A stretch of 64,000 bases of DNA from Stratiformator vulcanicus (GTDB taxonomy: Bacteria; Planctomycetota; Planctomycetia; Planctomycetales; Planctomycetaceae), in contig NZ_CP036268.1 in NCBI RefSeq assembly GCF_007744515.1, positions 2,457,712 through 2,521,711 of the forward strand, written 5' to 3'. Made by a program: the position numbers and the translations under genes. Below are positions 1 to 9,221 of this stretch, piece after piece; the first letter of the stretch is position 1; each line of letters starts with the position of its first letter. Below the pieces are notes generated by a model, which saw only the letters and a program-made list of their open reading frames with translations, searched no databases and had not been told where the DNA came from.

Positions 1-960
1 GATCGGCTTCTCAAACGCATTGGCAAGGGACCACAGTCCTTGGTCCCGAAGCACGCACAGGATCAGCGTGGGCGGGTTTTGTGCGGCGAAGCTGTTTTGC
101 TTGCCAGTCGGCACGGCGGAGATCGAAGCTCTTAAGAACGCTTCCACGGTCTTATTCGCCAGTTCTTCGTCGCCCTGAAGGTTGTCGACAAGCTGATTGA
201 GATCGACGTTCGCGTAGCGATAGTAGCAGGCCGAGTTAAACTCGACCGTCCCCAGCATTCCCGCTCCGGCGTCTTCCTCACGGTTTTTGAGATCATCGAC
301 AGCCGTGAAAAAGTCCATTTCCATCTCAACCTTATTGGTCGAAATGGCGTGCGCAACCTGGCATGAGGCATCGACGTTCTTACCGGGCAGGTCGGCGAGC
401 ATGCGGCCGAAGAGGGCGACATCGGCGACTTTTTCGCCACCGAGCACCTGTTCGGCAGCGGATTTGATTTCATCGGGCAGCGTCGTCTCACCTTTCTTTG
501 GCTTTTTCGCCTTCTTAGTCTTTGTGCCGCTCTCTTCCTCGGCAACGCTGACATCCTCCGGAATCTGATCCCAATACTCGTCGACAACTTTCACCAGACG
601 TTGAATCACGTCTTCGCCGAGAAACAGCAAATACTCCGTTTCAAAGTCATCGCTGGATTTAATCTTCTGACTCTGTAATACGTTCGCGGTTTTTTGCAGC
701 GAAAGACCCTCATCTCGTCCGTGGTCGCGGACCAGGTGCTCCGCGACGCGACCAATGACCCGCTTCGTCCGGAACGCCAGAACTTGGGGTGCGAGCAACT
801 GATCATCTCGAAAATGCCTTCGAATCGACCGCTTGATGCACTGACTGCTGATGCGAGCCCGCCGATAGCCGCCGAAGACGCAATCTTTCGGCGCTCCGGT
901 ATCGTCTCGATTTAGGTTTGACGGAGCAAAATTTTGCAAAATGTGGACTTCCAGAAACAT
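1..960 (-). CDS. cas7: Cas7e (CasC/Cse4), type I-E Cascade backbone, 3' end cut by window edge
   Basis: Subunit that polymerises along the crRNA to form the spine of the type I-E Cascade complex in the cytoplasm. The first 320 codons are present and the frame is open to the window edge. The N-terminus has the family signature (MFLEVHILQNFAPSNLNRDD, then a GGYRRARISSQC segment), followed by VALFGRMLADLPGKNVDASC and KQNSFAAQNPP. A GGAGG Shine-Dalgarno seven bases before the ATG supports the start at 960. A Lys/Glu-rich insert (about residues 120-140) lies before the FGRMLADLP motif. It follows cse2 after 95 bases on the same strand, as in the usual order cas3-cse1-cse2-cas7-cas5-cas6. The family call is firm; the missing C-terminus lies left of the window. 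Confidence 0.95.
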   Translation of the reverse strand, partial: MFLEVHILQNFAPSNLNRDDTGAPKDCVFGGYRRARISSQCIKRSIRRHFRDDQLLAPQVLAFRTKRVIGRVAEHLVRDHGRDEGLSLQKTANVLQSQKIKSSDDFETEYLLFLGEDVIQRLVKVVDEYWDQIPEDVSVAEEESGTKTKKAKKPKKGETTLPDEIKSAAEQVLGGEKVADVALFGRMLADLPGKNVDASCQVAHAISTNKVEMEMDFFTAVDDLKNREEDAGAGMLGTVEFNSACYYRYANVDLNQLVDNLQGDEELANKTVEAFLRASISAVPTGKQNSFAAQNPPTLILCVLRDQGLWSLANAFEKPI

Positions 961-1055
961 ATTGTGTCCTCCGCCGCGCAGCATCTATGGAGCAACCGTG
1001 ACGGGCGCGGTTCGCCGTCGATCGCTGATGAGTGATCTTTTTTTATCGCCGCTGC

Positions 1056-1652
1056 CTATGTCGTGCCGACAGCTTCGGATGCTTGCACCTGCTCGTCGGC
1101 CTTCGCAGCTCCGCCGCCGCCCCAGAAATCGCGGGCCCAGTGGGTCTGAACCCGCCGCTGCTGACCGTTCCAATTCAGCAGATCGTAGAGCAATTGATGG
1201 TAGTCGAAAGGCTTGTCTTTCGACTTCAGGAGCGAAACGACCTGTCTCAATCGATGCGGAAGGTCTTCACGGTCGGAATTCAGCAGCGCGACCAAACGTT
1301 TCTCGACGCCAGACCCCTCCGCCTCCCGCGGATCGTCCAGCGTATCTCGAAGTGCCCGGCCGATTGAGATGTCCTTGGCATGATGCTTTCCGGAGGTCGC
1401 CCCGCCTTGTTTCATCGCAAAGAGTGAAGCGACCAGCGCGTACCACTCTAATTCGCAATCAGGATCATCGTCGGTATGTCGCAGGACAAAGCGATCACGC
1501 AGCGGAGCCGCGCCGAACGGCTTACCGAGTCCGCCTCTTAATTCGGCGAGCGTTCGCCGGGAGGAGGCGTCATTCGCTCTGGCACCCTTTCGGACTTCGA
1601 TGAGCGAAAGCAGTTGTTTGACGAATGGGTAGTTTTGCAGTTGGCGTCTCAT
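1056..1652 (-). CDS. cse2: Cse2/CasB (Cas11e), Cascade small subunit
   Basis: Small alpha-helical subunit present as a dimer in Cascade, which stabilises the crRNA-DNA hybrid and the displaced strand. The 198-residue length fits the family (about 160-200). The C-terminal QLLYDLLNWN and VQTHWARDFWG motifs are typical of Cse2, as is the Arg-rich, helical N-terminal half. Its ATG overlaps the cse1 stop codon by four bases (ATGA), implying translational coupling. The C-terminus ends in a short Gly/Ala-rich tail. Function is assigned from family motifs and position between cse1 and cas7. Confidence 0.93.
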   Translation of the reverse strand: MRRQLQNYPFVKQLLSLIEVRKGARANDASSRRTLAELRGGLGKPFGAAPLRDRFVLRHTDDDPDCELEWYALVASLFAMKQGGATSGKHHAKDISIGRALRDTLDDPREAEGSGVEKRLVALLNSDREDLPHRLRQVVSLLKSKDKPFDYHQLLYDLLNWNGQQRRVQTHWARDFWGGGGAAKADEQVQASEAVGTT

Positions 1653-3256
1653 GCAGCATGCTCCCCGCTAGTCGGCTCAACGTAGCTCTCAAGGAGCTTG
1701 TGTAATTTCATCCCCGGGTACCCTCGGCCTTTGTGAACGGCTTTCAGGATGCGAGCCGAACTTCCGAGCGGCACGACGGCATCGCTAAAGGCACTCCAAG
1801 CCGTGCGTCTCACGGGGCCGTGAACCCAACGCGCCAGTGCGACTGTATAAACTTCGTGCTCCGCCTGCTTATCGATTTCAGCAAGCCGTTCGAAGAATTG
1901 ATAGAAATGCTCTTCCAGTCGCGACCAATAGAGCCGGTCGGGGGCGAGTCGATTCGCCATCGCCGTGACGGCGGACGCGTCGGGCGATCGGGTCCCGAAG
2001 GTTAATGATTCCCCGGCAACGACGCGGGCGGCCCGTTGTAACGTGAGTGCGACATCTTCCGCCAACCTGAGTGCTTCGCCCAGAAATTCGACGAGACGGC
2101 CTCCCTTGGTGTATCGCACCGGGAGCGGAAGCACGTCGTATCGCCAAGCGAAGACCTTGGCATTTGTGTTCTTAAGGCCCGTAACCGCTAGTCGGAAGCT
2201 CATCTCGTCTGGAATGATACCCTCGTGCACAAGCTCACGGACAAACTTTAACGTTGCCGGGCCGTGGTAAGTGGTTCCTTTTTGCGACTGCTCGCGGTCG
2301 AAATGGAACAATGCTTCGCTGTCCCGCCAGACGGCCCGGTCCAAGTCCAGTCCGATTTGTTGCCGACGTTTGTCGGTGACATAAGCTGAAAATGGTTCGC
2401 TTGTCTTGTCGGCAAGTTCGATCGTTCTTCCCATCGCGAACGCCATCTGCCTGACTTTCAGCTTTCCGTCGTCGACCTCGGGAATGAGCCGCACTTTGCG
2501 ACTCACGGCAGTCAGGTGGTCGAGCAACCCCCGCGGCCGTCGCGTCTGAGCCTTCGCCGGTGTGTCAAGCTCCCAATTCGGCTGTCCTAATTTCGCGAGT
2601 TCCACGGCTTCATCTTCGATGATCTCCGTGGGCAGCAGATTTAAGAGGATCGTTTCGAAAAGGTTTTCCCCCAGAAGCTGAAAACAAAGTCCACGTGCTC
2701 GCACCGTTTGCAGATAGCCGCGACCTCCACTGATGGCGAACGCCTGCAGGGCGATTAATCGGCGAGCTGCCTCCGCCGGATCAATTGGATTTGCCGGAGT
2801 ATGCCGACTCGGACTGCGGTCGTGGTGAAACAGCGAGTTGATCGGTTCGGTGCCTGTCAACAGCTTGTTCATTCCGTCGAGCGTGCTCGCCGGCCCGTCG
2901 ATCGGCAGCGACGCATCCTGCAGAAACGGATGGTGCGGATGAAACAAGTCGAACCGCTCTTGCCACTGGTCCAGATAGTTTTCGACCGTTTCCTTCGGCA
3001 GCCGCCCCGCGTTCCAGAGTTCCCGCCAGTCGTCAAAACTCTGCGGGCCGTCGATCGCTCGATGAACGATGGCAAGGAGCAATTGCAATGACGCTGCGGT
3101 GACAAGCGGCGACTCGTCGCGGAGTTGGTCAATATTGTGGGCTTCAAGCAGTGCCTCTCGAAGTCCAGCGTCGCGCATTTCTCCGTCTCTTGAGACCGGG
3201 AGCCAAGGTTGATCGATCAGGTCGAAGGTTGGAGCAGCTTTGACAAAATCAGACAT
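1649..3256 (-). CDS. cse1: Cse1/CasA (Cas8e), Cascade large subunit
   Basis: Large subunit of type I-E Cascade. It recognises the PAM, helps open target DNA and recruits Cas3. The 535-residue length fits the family (about 500-560). The N-terminus carries FDLIDQPWLPV, the standard Cse1 start, followed by the conserved LFHPHHPFLQDASL segment and a central FAISGGRGYLQTVRARG stretch. It overlaps cas3 by eight bases upstream and cse2 by four downstream, so these three genes are almost certainly co-translated. No truncation is visible. Confidence 0.95.
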   Translation of the reverse strand: MSDFVKAAPTFDLIDQPWLPVSRDGEMRDAGLREALLEAHNIDQLRDESPLVTAASLQLLLAIVHRAIDGPQSFDDWRELWNAGRLPKETVENYLDQWQERFDLFHPHHPFLQDASLPIDGPASTLDGMNKLLTGTEPINSLFHHDRSPSRHTPANPIDPAEAARRLIALQAFAISGGRGYLQTVRARGLCFQLLGENLFETILLNLLPTEIIEDEAVELAKLGQPNWELDTPAKAQTRRPRGLLDHLTAVSRKVRLIPEVDDGKLKVRQMAFAMGRTIELADKTSEPFSAYVTDKRRQQIGLDLDRAVWRDSEALFHFDREQSQKGTTYHGPATLKFVRELVHEGIIPDEMSFRLAVTGLKNTNAKVFAWRYDVLPLPVRYTKGGRLVEFLGEALRLAEDVALTLQRAARVVAGESLTFGTRSPDASAVTAMANRLAPDRLYWSRLEEHFYQFFERLAEIDKQAEHEVYTVALARWVHGPVRRTAWSAFSDAVVPLGSSARILKAVHKGRGYPGMKLHKLLESYVEPTSGEHAA

Positions 3257-6053
3257 TCTTCGTCCTTTCCATCAGCACCCCGCGCAGCCGGTCATACCGC
3301 AGTGCGAATCGACCATTCTGGTATTGGCCCCCATCGCTCAGAATGCAGGGGCGGTGGTAGCGTAGGGCACCACTTTTCTCCCACCCTGATGGAACGGGCT
3401 GCCGTGAGAAGTGGCCGCACCAATGATTTTGGCTGAGAGAGACTGAACTTTTCAGTAACGCTTTCACTTGTGCGAGCGACGGACGCAATTCGAGATCAAT
3501 CGCCTTGTGATCCGCGATCAGAGCGACTGCTCCTGCGATCTCTTGGAGAAGCACGATCGACACCGTCGCGTCGATCTCCCGCGTTCTGGCCCGCAGTGAA
3601 TCGTGGGTCGTAGGATCGTCCTCGTCGAGTCCGAGCGATCGCTGTTTCAAGAGCCGAGTGTAGTCTGGGGCCATGATCAAGCCGCCCGCCGCATTCGCGC
3701 AGCTCTCGCTGCGTTGTTCCTCGAGCGCCTCGCGACTCTCCCGCAACACCGCCCCCCACTCCTGCGGCACCTCGCCCCAGTCGTCTGCATAAACCGCCTC
3801 CACTAGCGGCTCGATGTCGACCGGCAATGCGATCTGCGACCGCTCCTTTAATACTAGCCATGTCCTCAGCAAGACGTGGCGGGCGTAGACCCCCTTGCCA
3901 TTACCGTCGTCCTCGAAGCTGCCGAAACTCGGTACACCCGACGCGCTTAATTCAGTCGGCTCGACCAACAGCAGGCGAGGCGTCTGTACTTGCTCCGGCC
4001 GGGGCGTTCGGAAGTGTCGGTGCAGGCGGCCTGCCCGCTGCAACAAAAGGTCAACCGGAGCCCATTCCGAAATCATCAGATCGAAGTCAAGGTCGAGACT
4101 CTGCTCGATCACCTGTGTCGCGACGAGCACGCAGCGCGGCCGGGTCCCTTCAAATTGGACTGACCCCGTGCCCGTCTTTATCGCCTCGCCTTTACCGAAC
4201 TTTCGCAGCACGGCCTCTTCAATCTGCTGTCTGCGACCAAACGGAAAGCGGGCGTGAAACAGCAACAGGTCACCCTCGGGAATCGGATCGTTCCTCGACC
4301 AGTCGTCCGGCAGATCGATCGGACTGAAACCGGCAGCGCACAGATCATCAAATAACCTCTGTGCGGACCCCACGGTATTGCAAATCACCGCCGCACATCC
4401 GCCACCGGACAATGCTTTCCCCAATTGTTCCGCGAGACCCGAGGCGGAAACCTCACCGAGCCTGACAGTGCGTTCGAGTGCCTTGTTCCAAGCGAAGTGA
4501 TGAGCCCGAGGCTCGCTCTTCGCATCGGTCACTGAGGTCACCCGCGGATACGCCTCATCGGGAATAGTCACGTCGTCTACGTTCCGGCCTTGCCACGCCG
4601 CAATCAATTCCCGCCTCCGACCCGCGGGCAATGTCGCCGAGAGCAACACCACCGGACTGCCTAAGCTCCGAAGCCATCTCAGCAGTCGTGACTGGATCGT
4701 CGACATATAGGCGTCGTAGGCATGCACCTCGTCGAGGATCACCGTCCGCCCACTCAAGCCCAGCAGCCGGACGAAATGAAACTTCGTCTGCAGAACCGCC
4801 AACATCGCCTGATCGACGGTCCCGACGCCGAACGGGGCGAGTAACGCCTGCCGCTTGTCCGACGCGAACCATGCTTCTGCGACGACCGCTCCGCGAGATT
4901 CATCGGCTTCCTCGTCATCCCCGTAGACTGGATTGAACAGCGCGCGATCCTCCGATCGCCGCACCATCTCTTCGAATGCTTCACTCAACGAAGCGCCGCC
5001 GTGAATCAATTGAAGGTCGATCGACTGGCGGGGATAACGCTCCGCAAGAAAATTCTCGATCCGCGGCAACATGCCGTTGCTAGTCGCCTGAGTCGGCAAT
5101 GCGACATAAAATCCACGCCTGCCGGCAGCATGTTGAAAGACGTCTGCCAGGAAGAGTGCGGCCTCCGTCTTTCCTTCGCCCATCGGGGCCTCGATGATCG
5201 TCAGCGACGGCCGATCGGCGAGTTCAGTCGCAATCTCGGCGACGAATGTCTGCAATGGTCGCGGTTCTGAAATAAACGGAAACAAGTCAGTCAGGCCCAC
5301 CACATCCGCGCGTCCGCCATCTCGATTGAGCCAGCCCGTCGCTTCAACTGCGGACCGGCACCTTTCCTGACTGCCCGCAACGTAGGCTTGCAAGTCGACC
5401 TGAATGCCCGCCGGCGGAAATTGAAGCTTCTGCGAACCGAGCCAATCCGCCACAGAAATTAGCCCGGCCAGGAACAGCCACCACGCTCCGTCACGAGGCT
5501 GTGGCCGATTCAACTCGGCGACCTTGAAGAACCGAGCAAGTTCATCGAGCAACTCGACTCGGCTCGCGTGCCAATCGCGGGCGGATGATTTTACGTCGAC
5601 ATGACTCGGTACGATCCCGTGATGACCGGCTACGACTTGGGAAACCCTCCGTGCTTTCGGTTCCAGCCACTTCAGTGTTTCCACGAGCCAGGGAAGCAGG
5701 GCCCGCCCGCTAATTTCCGCGTGCGGCCTACTTCCGCTCATTTCGGAGAGGCCCAATGATCGGCGAATAGCGTTCTTCTGCGGCTCAGGGGCTCGGCCGT
5801 ACTGAAAGTCGGGAGAGACTTTTCCCACATCGTGAACGGCTGAGAAGAAAGCCGTCCACCGACCTGTCGTCGTTTCGTCAAGGCCGACGCATTCCGACCA
5901 GTGCCGCTTGACCCCCTCGGAAAGCCCCTCATCCCACAACACTTGCGCGCAGCCACCCACGTCGATGCAGTGGCAAATCACCGGGTGAGCATCGTCCGGA
6001 TAGACACCGTCTCTGCCCAACTTCGCCCAAAACTGAGACTGTGAGACGCTCAA
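3249..6053 (-). CDS. cas3: Cas3 HD nuclease-helicase, type I-E
   Basis: Effector recruited by target-bound Cascade; it unwinds and degrades DNA 3' to 5'. The 934 residues contain an N-terminal HD nuclease domain with H28, the H74-D75 pair in AVHDVGK, VAGHHG at 141-146 and ADWLGS near 202. The superfamily 2 helicase follows: Walker A APMGEGKT (289-296), DEVH box (441-444), LSATLPAG (471-478) and the motif VI sequence QRAGRLHRH. All key residues appear intact. The start overlaps the stop of the WYL regulator by four bases (ATGA), and the stop lies inside the cse1 start region, so the gene sits inside a compact operon. HD and helicase domains are fused in the usual order. Confidence 0.96.
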   Translation of the reverse strand: MSVSQSQFWAKLGRDGVYPDDAHPVICHCIDVGGCAQVLWDEGLSEGVKRHWSECVGLDETTTGRWTAFFSAVHDVGKVSPDFQYGRAPEPQKNAIRRSLGLSEMSGSRPHAEISGRALLPWLVETLKWLEPKARRVSQVVAGHHGIVPSHVDVKSSARDWHASRVELLDELARFFKVAELNRPQPRDGAWWLFLAGLISVADWLGSQKLQFPPAGIQVDLQAYVAGSQERCRSAVEATGWLNRDGGRADVVGLTDLFPFISEPRPLQTFVAEIATELADRPSLTIIEAPMGEGKTEAALFLADVFQHAAGRRGFYVALPTQATSNGMLPRIENFLAERYPRQSIDLQLIHGGASLSEAFEEMVRRSEDRALFNPVYGDDEEADESRGAVVAEAWFASDKRQALLAPFGVGTVDQAMLAVLQTKFHFVRLLGLSGRTVILDEVHAYDAYMSTIQSRLLRWLRSLGSPVVLLSATLPAGRRRELIAAWQGRNVDDVTIPDEAYPRVTSVTDAKSEPRAHHFAWNKALERTVRLGEVSASGLAEQLGKALSGGGCAAVICNTVGSAQRLFDDLCAAGFSPIDLPDDWSRNDPIPEGDLLLFHARFPFGRRQQIEEAVLRKFGKGEAIKTGTGSVQFEGTRPRCVLVATQVIEQSLDLDFDLMISEWAPVDLLLQRAGRLHRHFRTPRPEQVQTPRLLLVEPTELSASGVPSFGSFEDDGNGKGVYARHVLLRTWLVLKERSQIALPVDIEPLVEAVYADDWGEVPQEWGAVLRESREALEEQRSESCANAAGGLIMAPDYTRLLKQRSLGLDEDDPTTHDSLRARTREIDATVSIVLLQEIAGAVALIADHKAIDLELRPSLAQVKALLKSSVSLSQNHWCGHFSRQPVPSGWEKSGALRYHRPCILSDGGQYQNGRFALRYDRLRGVLMERTKNV

Positions 6054-7108
6054 GTTTCGCTCCTCGCCAGAGCCTGCGAAGAGGAAATCGAGGCTGCAGC
6101 ATCGTCTTCACCCGAATGAGCTTTCGCCATTCGAATCGCGGCAGTGCGCACCGTCGACTTTAATTCATCCGGCTCCAAGACGATGGCTTGTCCGCCAAAG
6201 CTCATCACGAAGCTTTCGATTTCCTCAAGATCGGTTACCACGAAGACTCCGAGCAGCGACCCGTCATGTTGCGGTTCAAGACGCCTGCAGGAACCCCACT
6301 GGTGTTCTTCGACAAAGCGACGAACCGCAGATTCGAAGCGAATCCGCACGGTGATCGGCGGACCGTCGCTACTGAAGATGCCGAACGAGTTCTTAAAAAA
6401 TCTCTCAGGATCAAAACTTTTCGGCTCTGGAAATGGGAAATTGTCGACATGGACATTGGAAATACGGTCGACCTTAAACGTGCGGATTTCATCGTGCTGA
6501 TGCGACTGGGCGATCAAATAAAACGAGCCTCGGAACTCTTTTAGATGATATGGCCAGACATCATAGGTGAGAGGCTCGGTCGAACGCTGCGACTGATAGG
6601 TAATATGTGTCGTCCGTCGCTCTTCGGTCGCCATCATTAAATCATCGAGTATCGGGCCGTGGCCGGAGTAGTCGCTCGATCGCGTCTGCGAGACACCGAC
6701 CGCTCTCTCGACCTTATCAAGGTAGCGGATCAACGATTCGCCAACTGTCGAACGAATTTTACGGATCGCCGACTCAACGCCCTCCCACAGCGGCGTCCCT
6801 GCAAAAGACTCCATTTTCTTCACGGCGACGTAAATGGACAGCAGCTCCGAAGCGTCGAGCCGCACGTTCGCAAGCCCCTCATCGGCGGCCATTCGCCACC
6901 GTTTTCGACCGTAGGCCTCTTCGATCTCTTCCAACGGGAAACCTGATTGTTGTAGAGCTGAAATGTCTCGCCGGATGGTTTTTTCGCTGGCCCCGGTCTC
7001 GTCCACCAAATCGTTGACCGTCAGCCCTCGTCGACGGGACGAAGCCAGGCGAACAATCAGGAGTTGCCTCGCAATTTGCGTCATGTCGTGGGCGTCACGG
7101 CGTGGCAT
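6050..7108 (-). CDS. HTH-WYL transcriptional regulator leading the cas operon
   Basis: Likely DNA-binding regulator of 352 residues. An N-terminal DeoR/HTH_11-type winged helix (about residues 10-65: LLIVRLASSRRRGLTVNDLV, then ASEKTIRRDISALQQSGFPL) is followed by a WYL domain around residues 165-240 (LKEFRGSFYLIAQSHQHDEI, with FYL in place of WYL) and a C-terminal extension of the WCX type. WYL domains bind nucleic-acid ligands and occur as regulators in several CRISPR loci (family knowledge). It is the first gene of the cas operon and overlaps cas3 by four bases, so it is probably autoregulatory and controls cas3-cascade expression, perhaps also the divergent array. The ligand is unknown. 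Confidence 0.88.
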   Translation of the reverse strand: MPRRDAHDMTQIARQLLIVRLASSRRRGLTVNDLVDETGASEKTIRRDISALQQSGFPLEEIEEAYGRKRWRMAADEGLANVRLDASELLSIYVAVKKMESFAGTPLWEGVESAIRKIRSTVGESLIRYLDKVERAVGVSQTRSSDYSGHGPILDDLMMATEERRTTHITYQSQRSTEPLTYDVWPYHLKEFRGSFYLIAQSHQHDEIRTFKVDRISNVHVDNFPFPEPKSFDPERFFKNSFGIFSSDGPPITVRIRFESAVRRFVEEHQWGSCRRLEPQHDGSLLGVFVVTDLEEIESFVMSFGGQAIVLEPDELKSTVRTAAIRMAKAHSGEDDAAASISSSQALARSET

Positions 7109-7381
7109 TGACCATCTCTCTTTCGAACGTGCAACGCGAGAAGGTTAATCGACAGGGGCGGCAGGGTATGACTTATGCAGATGTTTACCCAATGGTACAA
7201 GCGTTACAACTGTCGGCTCATCGCCAGGTACGAATTCCTCTTGAGAGTTTCGTCTGTCTTGATCAAGGTGAGTTCGGCAAGATCGTATCGGGGGAGTTAA
7301 AAATGGCTCCGGCATCAAGTAGGAGGTCATTGATCTACACAATTTGGTAGTCAGTGATCACCAGCGACACAAGATGCTGGT
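7109..7381. promoter_or_regulatory. Divergent promoter region and CRISPR leader
   Basis: This gap must drive the cas operon leftward and the crRNA precursor rightward. Visible elements are a perfect palindrome CTTGATCAAG (7258-7267), a TTGGT motif (7344-7348) resembling an element of the E. coli type I-E leader contacted during spacer integration, and an inverted repeat CACCAGC/GCTGGTG (7359-7365 and 7376-7382) whose right arm ends on the first base of repeat 1. Leader assignment follows from repeat orientation and from the degenerate repeat at the opposite end. No convincing sigma-70 promoter pair could be fixed by eye. The functional roles are inference. Confidence 0.6.
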
Positions 7382-8386
7382 GAGTTCCCCACGCACGTGG
7401 GGATGAACCGGCCACTGTCGCGATCGTGGTGGAGAACAAGGAGAGTTCCCCACGCACGTGGGGATGAACCGCGACGAAGACAAACGCCGGATCGCGCGCG
7501 AACGAGTTCCCCACGCACGTGGGGATGAACCGGCGATAGCGGACCAACCGTAGAAGCTAAGGCGGAGTTCCCCACGCACGTGGGGATGAACCGATCAAAG
7601 CCGTTCTCGCGAAGAAGCGAGAGGCGAGTTCCCCACGCACGTGGGGATGAACCGTAGTGTCACGGAACATCTTTGAGGACCATCCAGAGTTCCCCACGCA
7701 CGTGGGGATGAACCGGCCACCACCGGTCCGGGATTGTCTGCACCTTCGAGTTCCCCACGCACGTGGGGATGAACCGCTCCCGACCTCGACATCATTGCAG
7801 ATGATGGCGAGTTCCCCACGCACGTGGGGATGAACCGACTCGATCGATGTTCGCGATGTCACTCGTTTTGAGTTCCCCACGCACGTGGGGATGAACCGTC
7901 GCACCTCGACTTCGCCATCGCCGACCCGACGAGTTCCCCACGCACGTGGGGATGAACCGGCCCCGTCCGGGGCTTTGTGCCTGCGGCAGCAGAGTTCCCC
8001 ACGCACGTGGGGATGAACCGCGGACGATGGACCGAGCACGTCGACCGCGGGGGAGTTCCCCACGCACGTGGGGATGAACCGGCTCCGGGGCCAAGTATTA
8101 CGGGAACCGCATCGAGTTCCCCACGCACGTGGGGATGAACCGTTTGTCCGGTTCCAGCTCGATTGCCGGTCGATGAGTTCCCCACGCACGTGGGGATGAA
8201 CCGAACTCGCCCTGGCGGATGCCCGCTCGCGGATCGAGTTCCCCACGCACGTGGGGATGAACCGGCCCGCGAGCGGTTGCTGGACTGGACGAAATGGAGT
8301 TCCCCACGCACGTGGGGATGAACCGGTCGGTTTTTCGTTGCCGCTCAGTGCGATTCTGAGTTCCCCAAACACGTGGGGATGAACCG
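7382..8386 (+). CRISPR. Type I-E CRISPR array, 17 repeats and 16 spacers
   Basis: The 29-nt repeat GAGTTCCCCACGCACGTGGG followed by GATGAACCG recurs with an exact 61-base period, so every spacer is 32 nt. The central CCCCACGCACGTGGGG forms the stem that Cas6e cleaves. The repeat closely resembles the E. coli type I-E repeat in the same orientation, which predicts transcription to the right. Sixteen repeats look identical; the last (8358-8386) has two substitutions (ACGCACG to AAACACG), the expected leader-distal decay. All spacers look different from each other. Several, for example 8265-8296 and 7902-7930, can be read as plausible protein-coding sequence, as expected for phage-derived spacers. 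Confidence 0.98.
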
Positions 8387-8415
8387 GAGCCGATACGGCG
8401 GTATCGCTTTCTTCT

Positions 8416-8673
8416 TCAGAAAGGGAAGCTGATTCCAAGGTATCTATCCGAACATGTTGCGTCGGTTTGAGGGGGCAGGTCAGCCCCCAATATCCCGTCC
8501 TGCATCAAGGCACCGCTTTGCGCCGCCAAGTTTGACCGTCGCAACTGTCGCCCGCCAAAGCCACTTTCGACTGCCGTCAGCAGCATTCTCTCAAAGTCGT
8601 TAAGAGGCTTGGCTTGGCCGGTGCGGACCCCACCCGACTCATTCCTCCAACGATAGTTGGTCGGAGCTATCAC
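8416..8673 (-). CDS. Unrecognised short reading frame, possibly a gene remnant
   Basis: An 85-codon GTG-start frame with protein-like segments (FERMLLTAVESGFGG, AAQSGALMQDGILG) but no family I recognise. It overlaps by GTGA with a 22-codon ATG frame just upstream on the same strand (8670-8735), and the two joined would read as one longer protein, which suggests a frameshifted or decayed gene. A TATAAT hexamer on this strand at 8826-8831 could be a promoter element. It lies just beyond the distal end of the CRISPR array. It could equally be a chance open frame. Confidence 0.3.
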   Translation of the reverse strand: MIAPTNYRWRNESGGVRTGQAKPLNDFERMLLTAVESGFGGRQLRRSNLAAQSGALMQDGILGADLPPQTDATCSDRYLGISFPF

Positions 8674-8735
8674 ACCAATGAGATGGCCGACTCAGGCAAC
8701 GGCTTGACCTTGCGGCGGCAGTTCTTCGGCTTCAT

Positions 8736-9124
8736 GCAGGTTCCTGTCTACCAGCACAAGAACGGTCGAAAGTCGTTTGTAAGGTACTGCTCGCCACCTC
8801 AGCCACGGAGCCGAACCGTCAGCTTATTATACCGGCACGTGGCGATAAGCTGCCTGGAAAGCCGAGATACGCGCGGACTCGACCGCTAAAAATCCGAACG
8901 GCATCAGCAGTGGCGAGCATCCGTGCGATCGTTGCTCTGCCCAGAAGACTGCAGAGACAGTTGACCTAAATTTTTGGGAAAAATGCGTCATAAGACATAG
9001 AGAGGGCGTTACCTATCGGCCATTAGCAGCAGTTCAACACAAAGCAACGTCTTCGTCGGTCGAAAACAATTGCAAACGATTTGGCGAAATATCTTCAAAT
9101 GACACATCACCGCTTGGAGGTCGC
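8736..9124. other. Intergenic DNA between array and accessory genes
   Basis: No convincing gene. It contains an inverted repeat CAGCTTAT/ATAAGCTG (8820-8827 and 8845-8852) and, at its right end, a GGAGG Shine-Dalgarno (9116-9120) placed before an ATG at 9125 whose frame does not match the longer gene that follows. Confidence 0.5.
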
Positions 9125-9221
9125 ATGAATTCTCGCAACGATAACCCCATCAAGGCTTGGCCGAAATCAAGAACCTCGGTGGAGCAAACTCGAAACTCCG
9201 CAGCGCAATGCAGGAAATGTC

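Noticed and set aside
7335-8438. Long minus-strand reading frames with repeated SSPRAWGT and VHPHVRGEL peptides
   Set aside because: These are translations of the CRISPR repeats (29 nt, 61-base period), not proteins.
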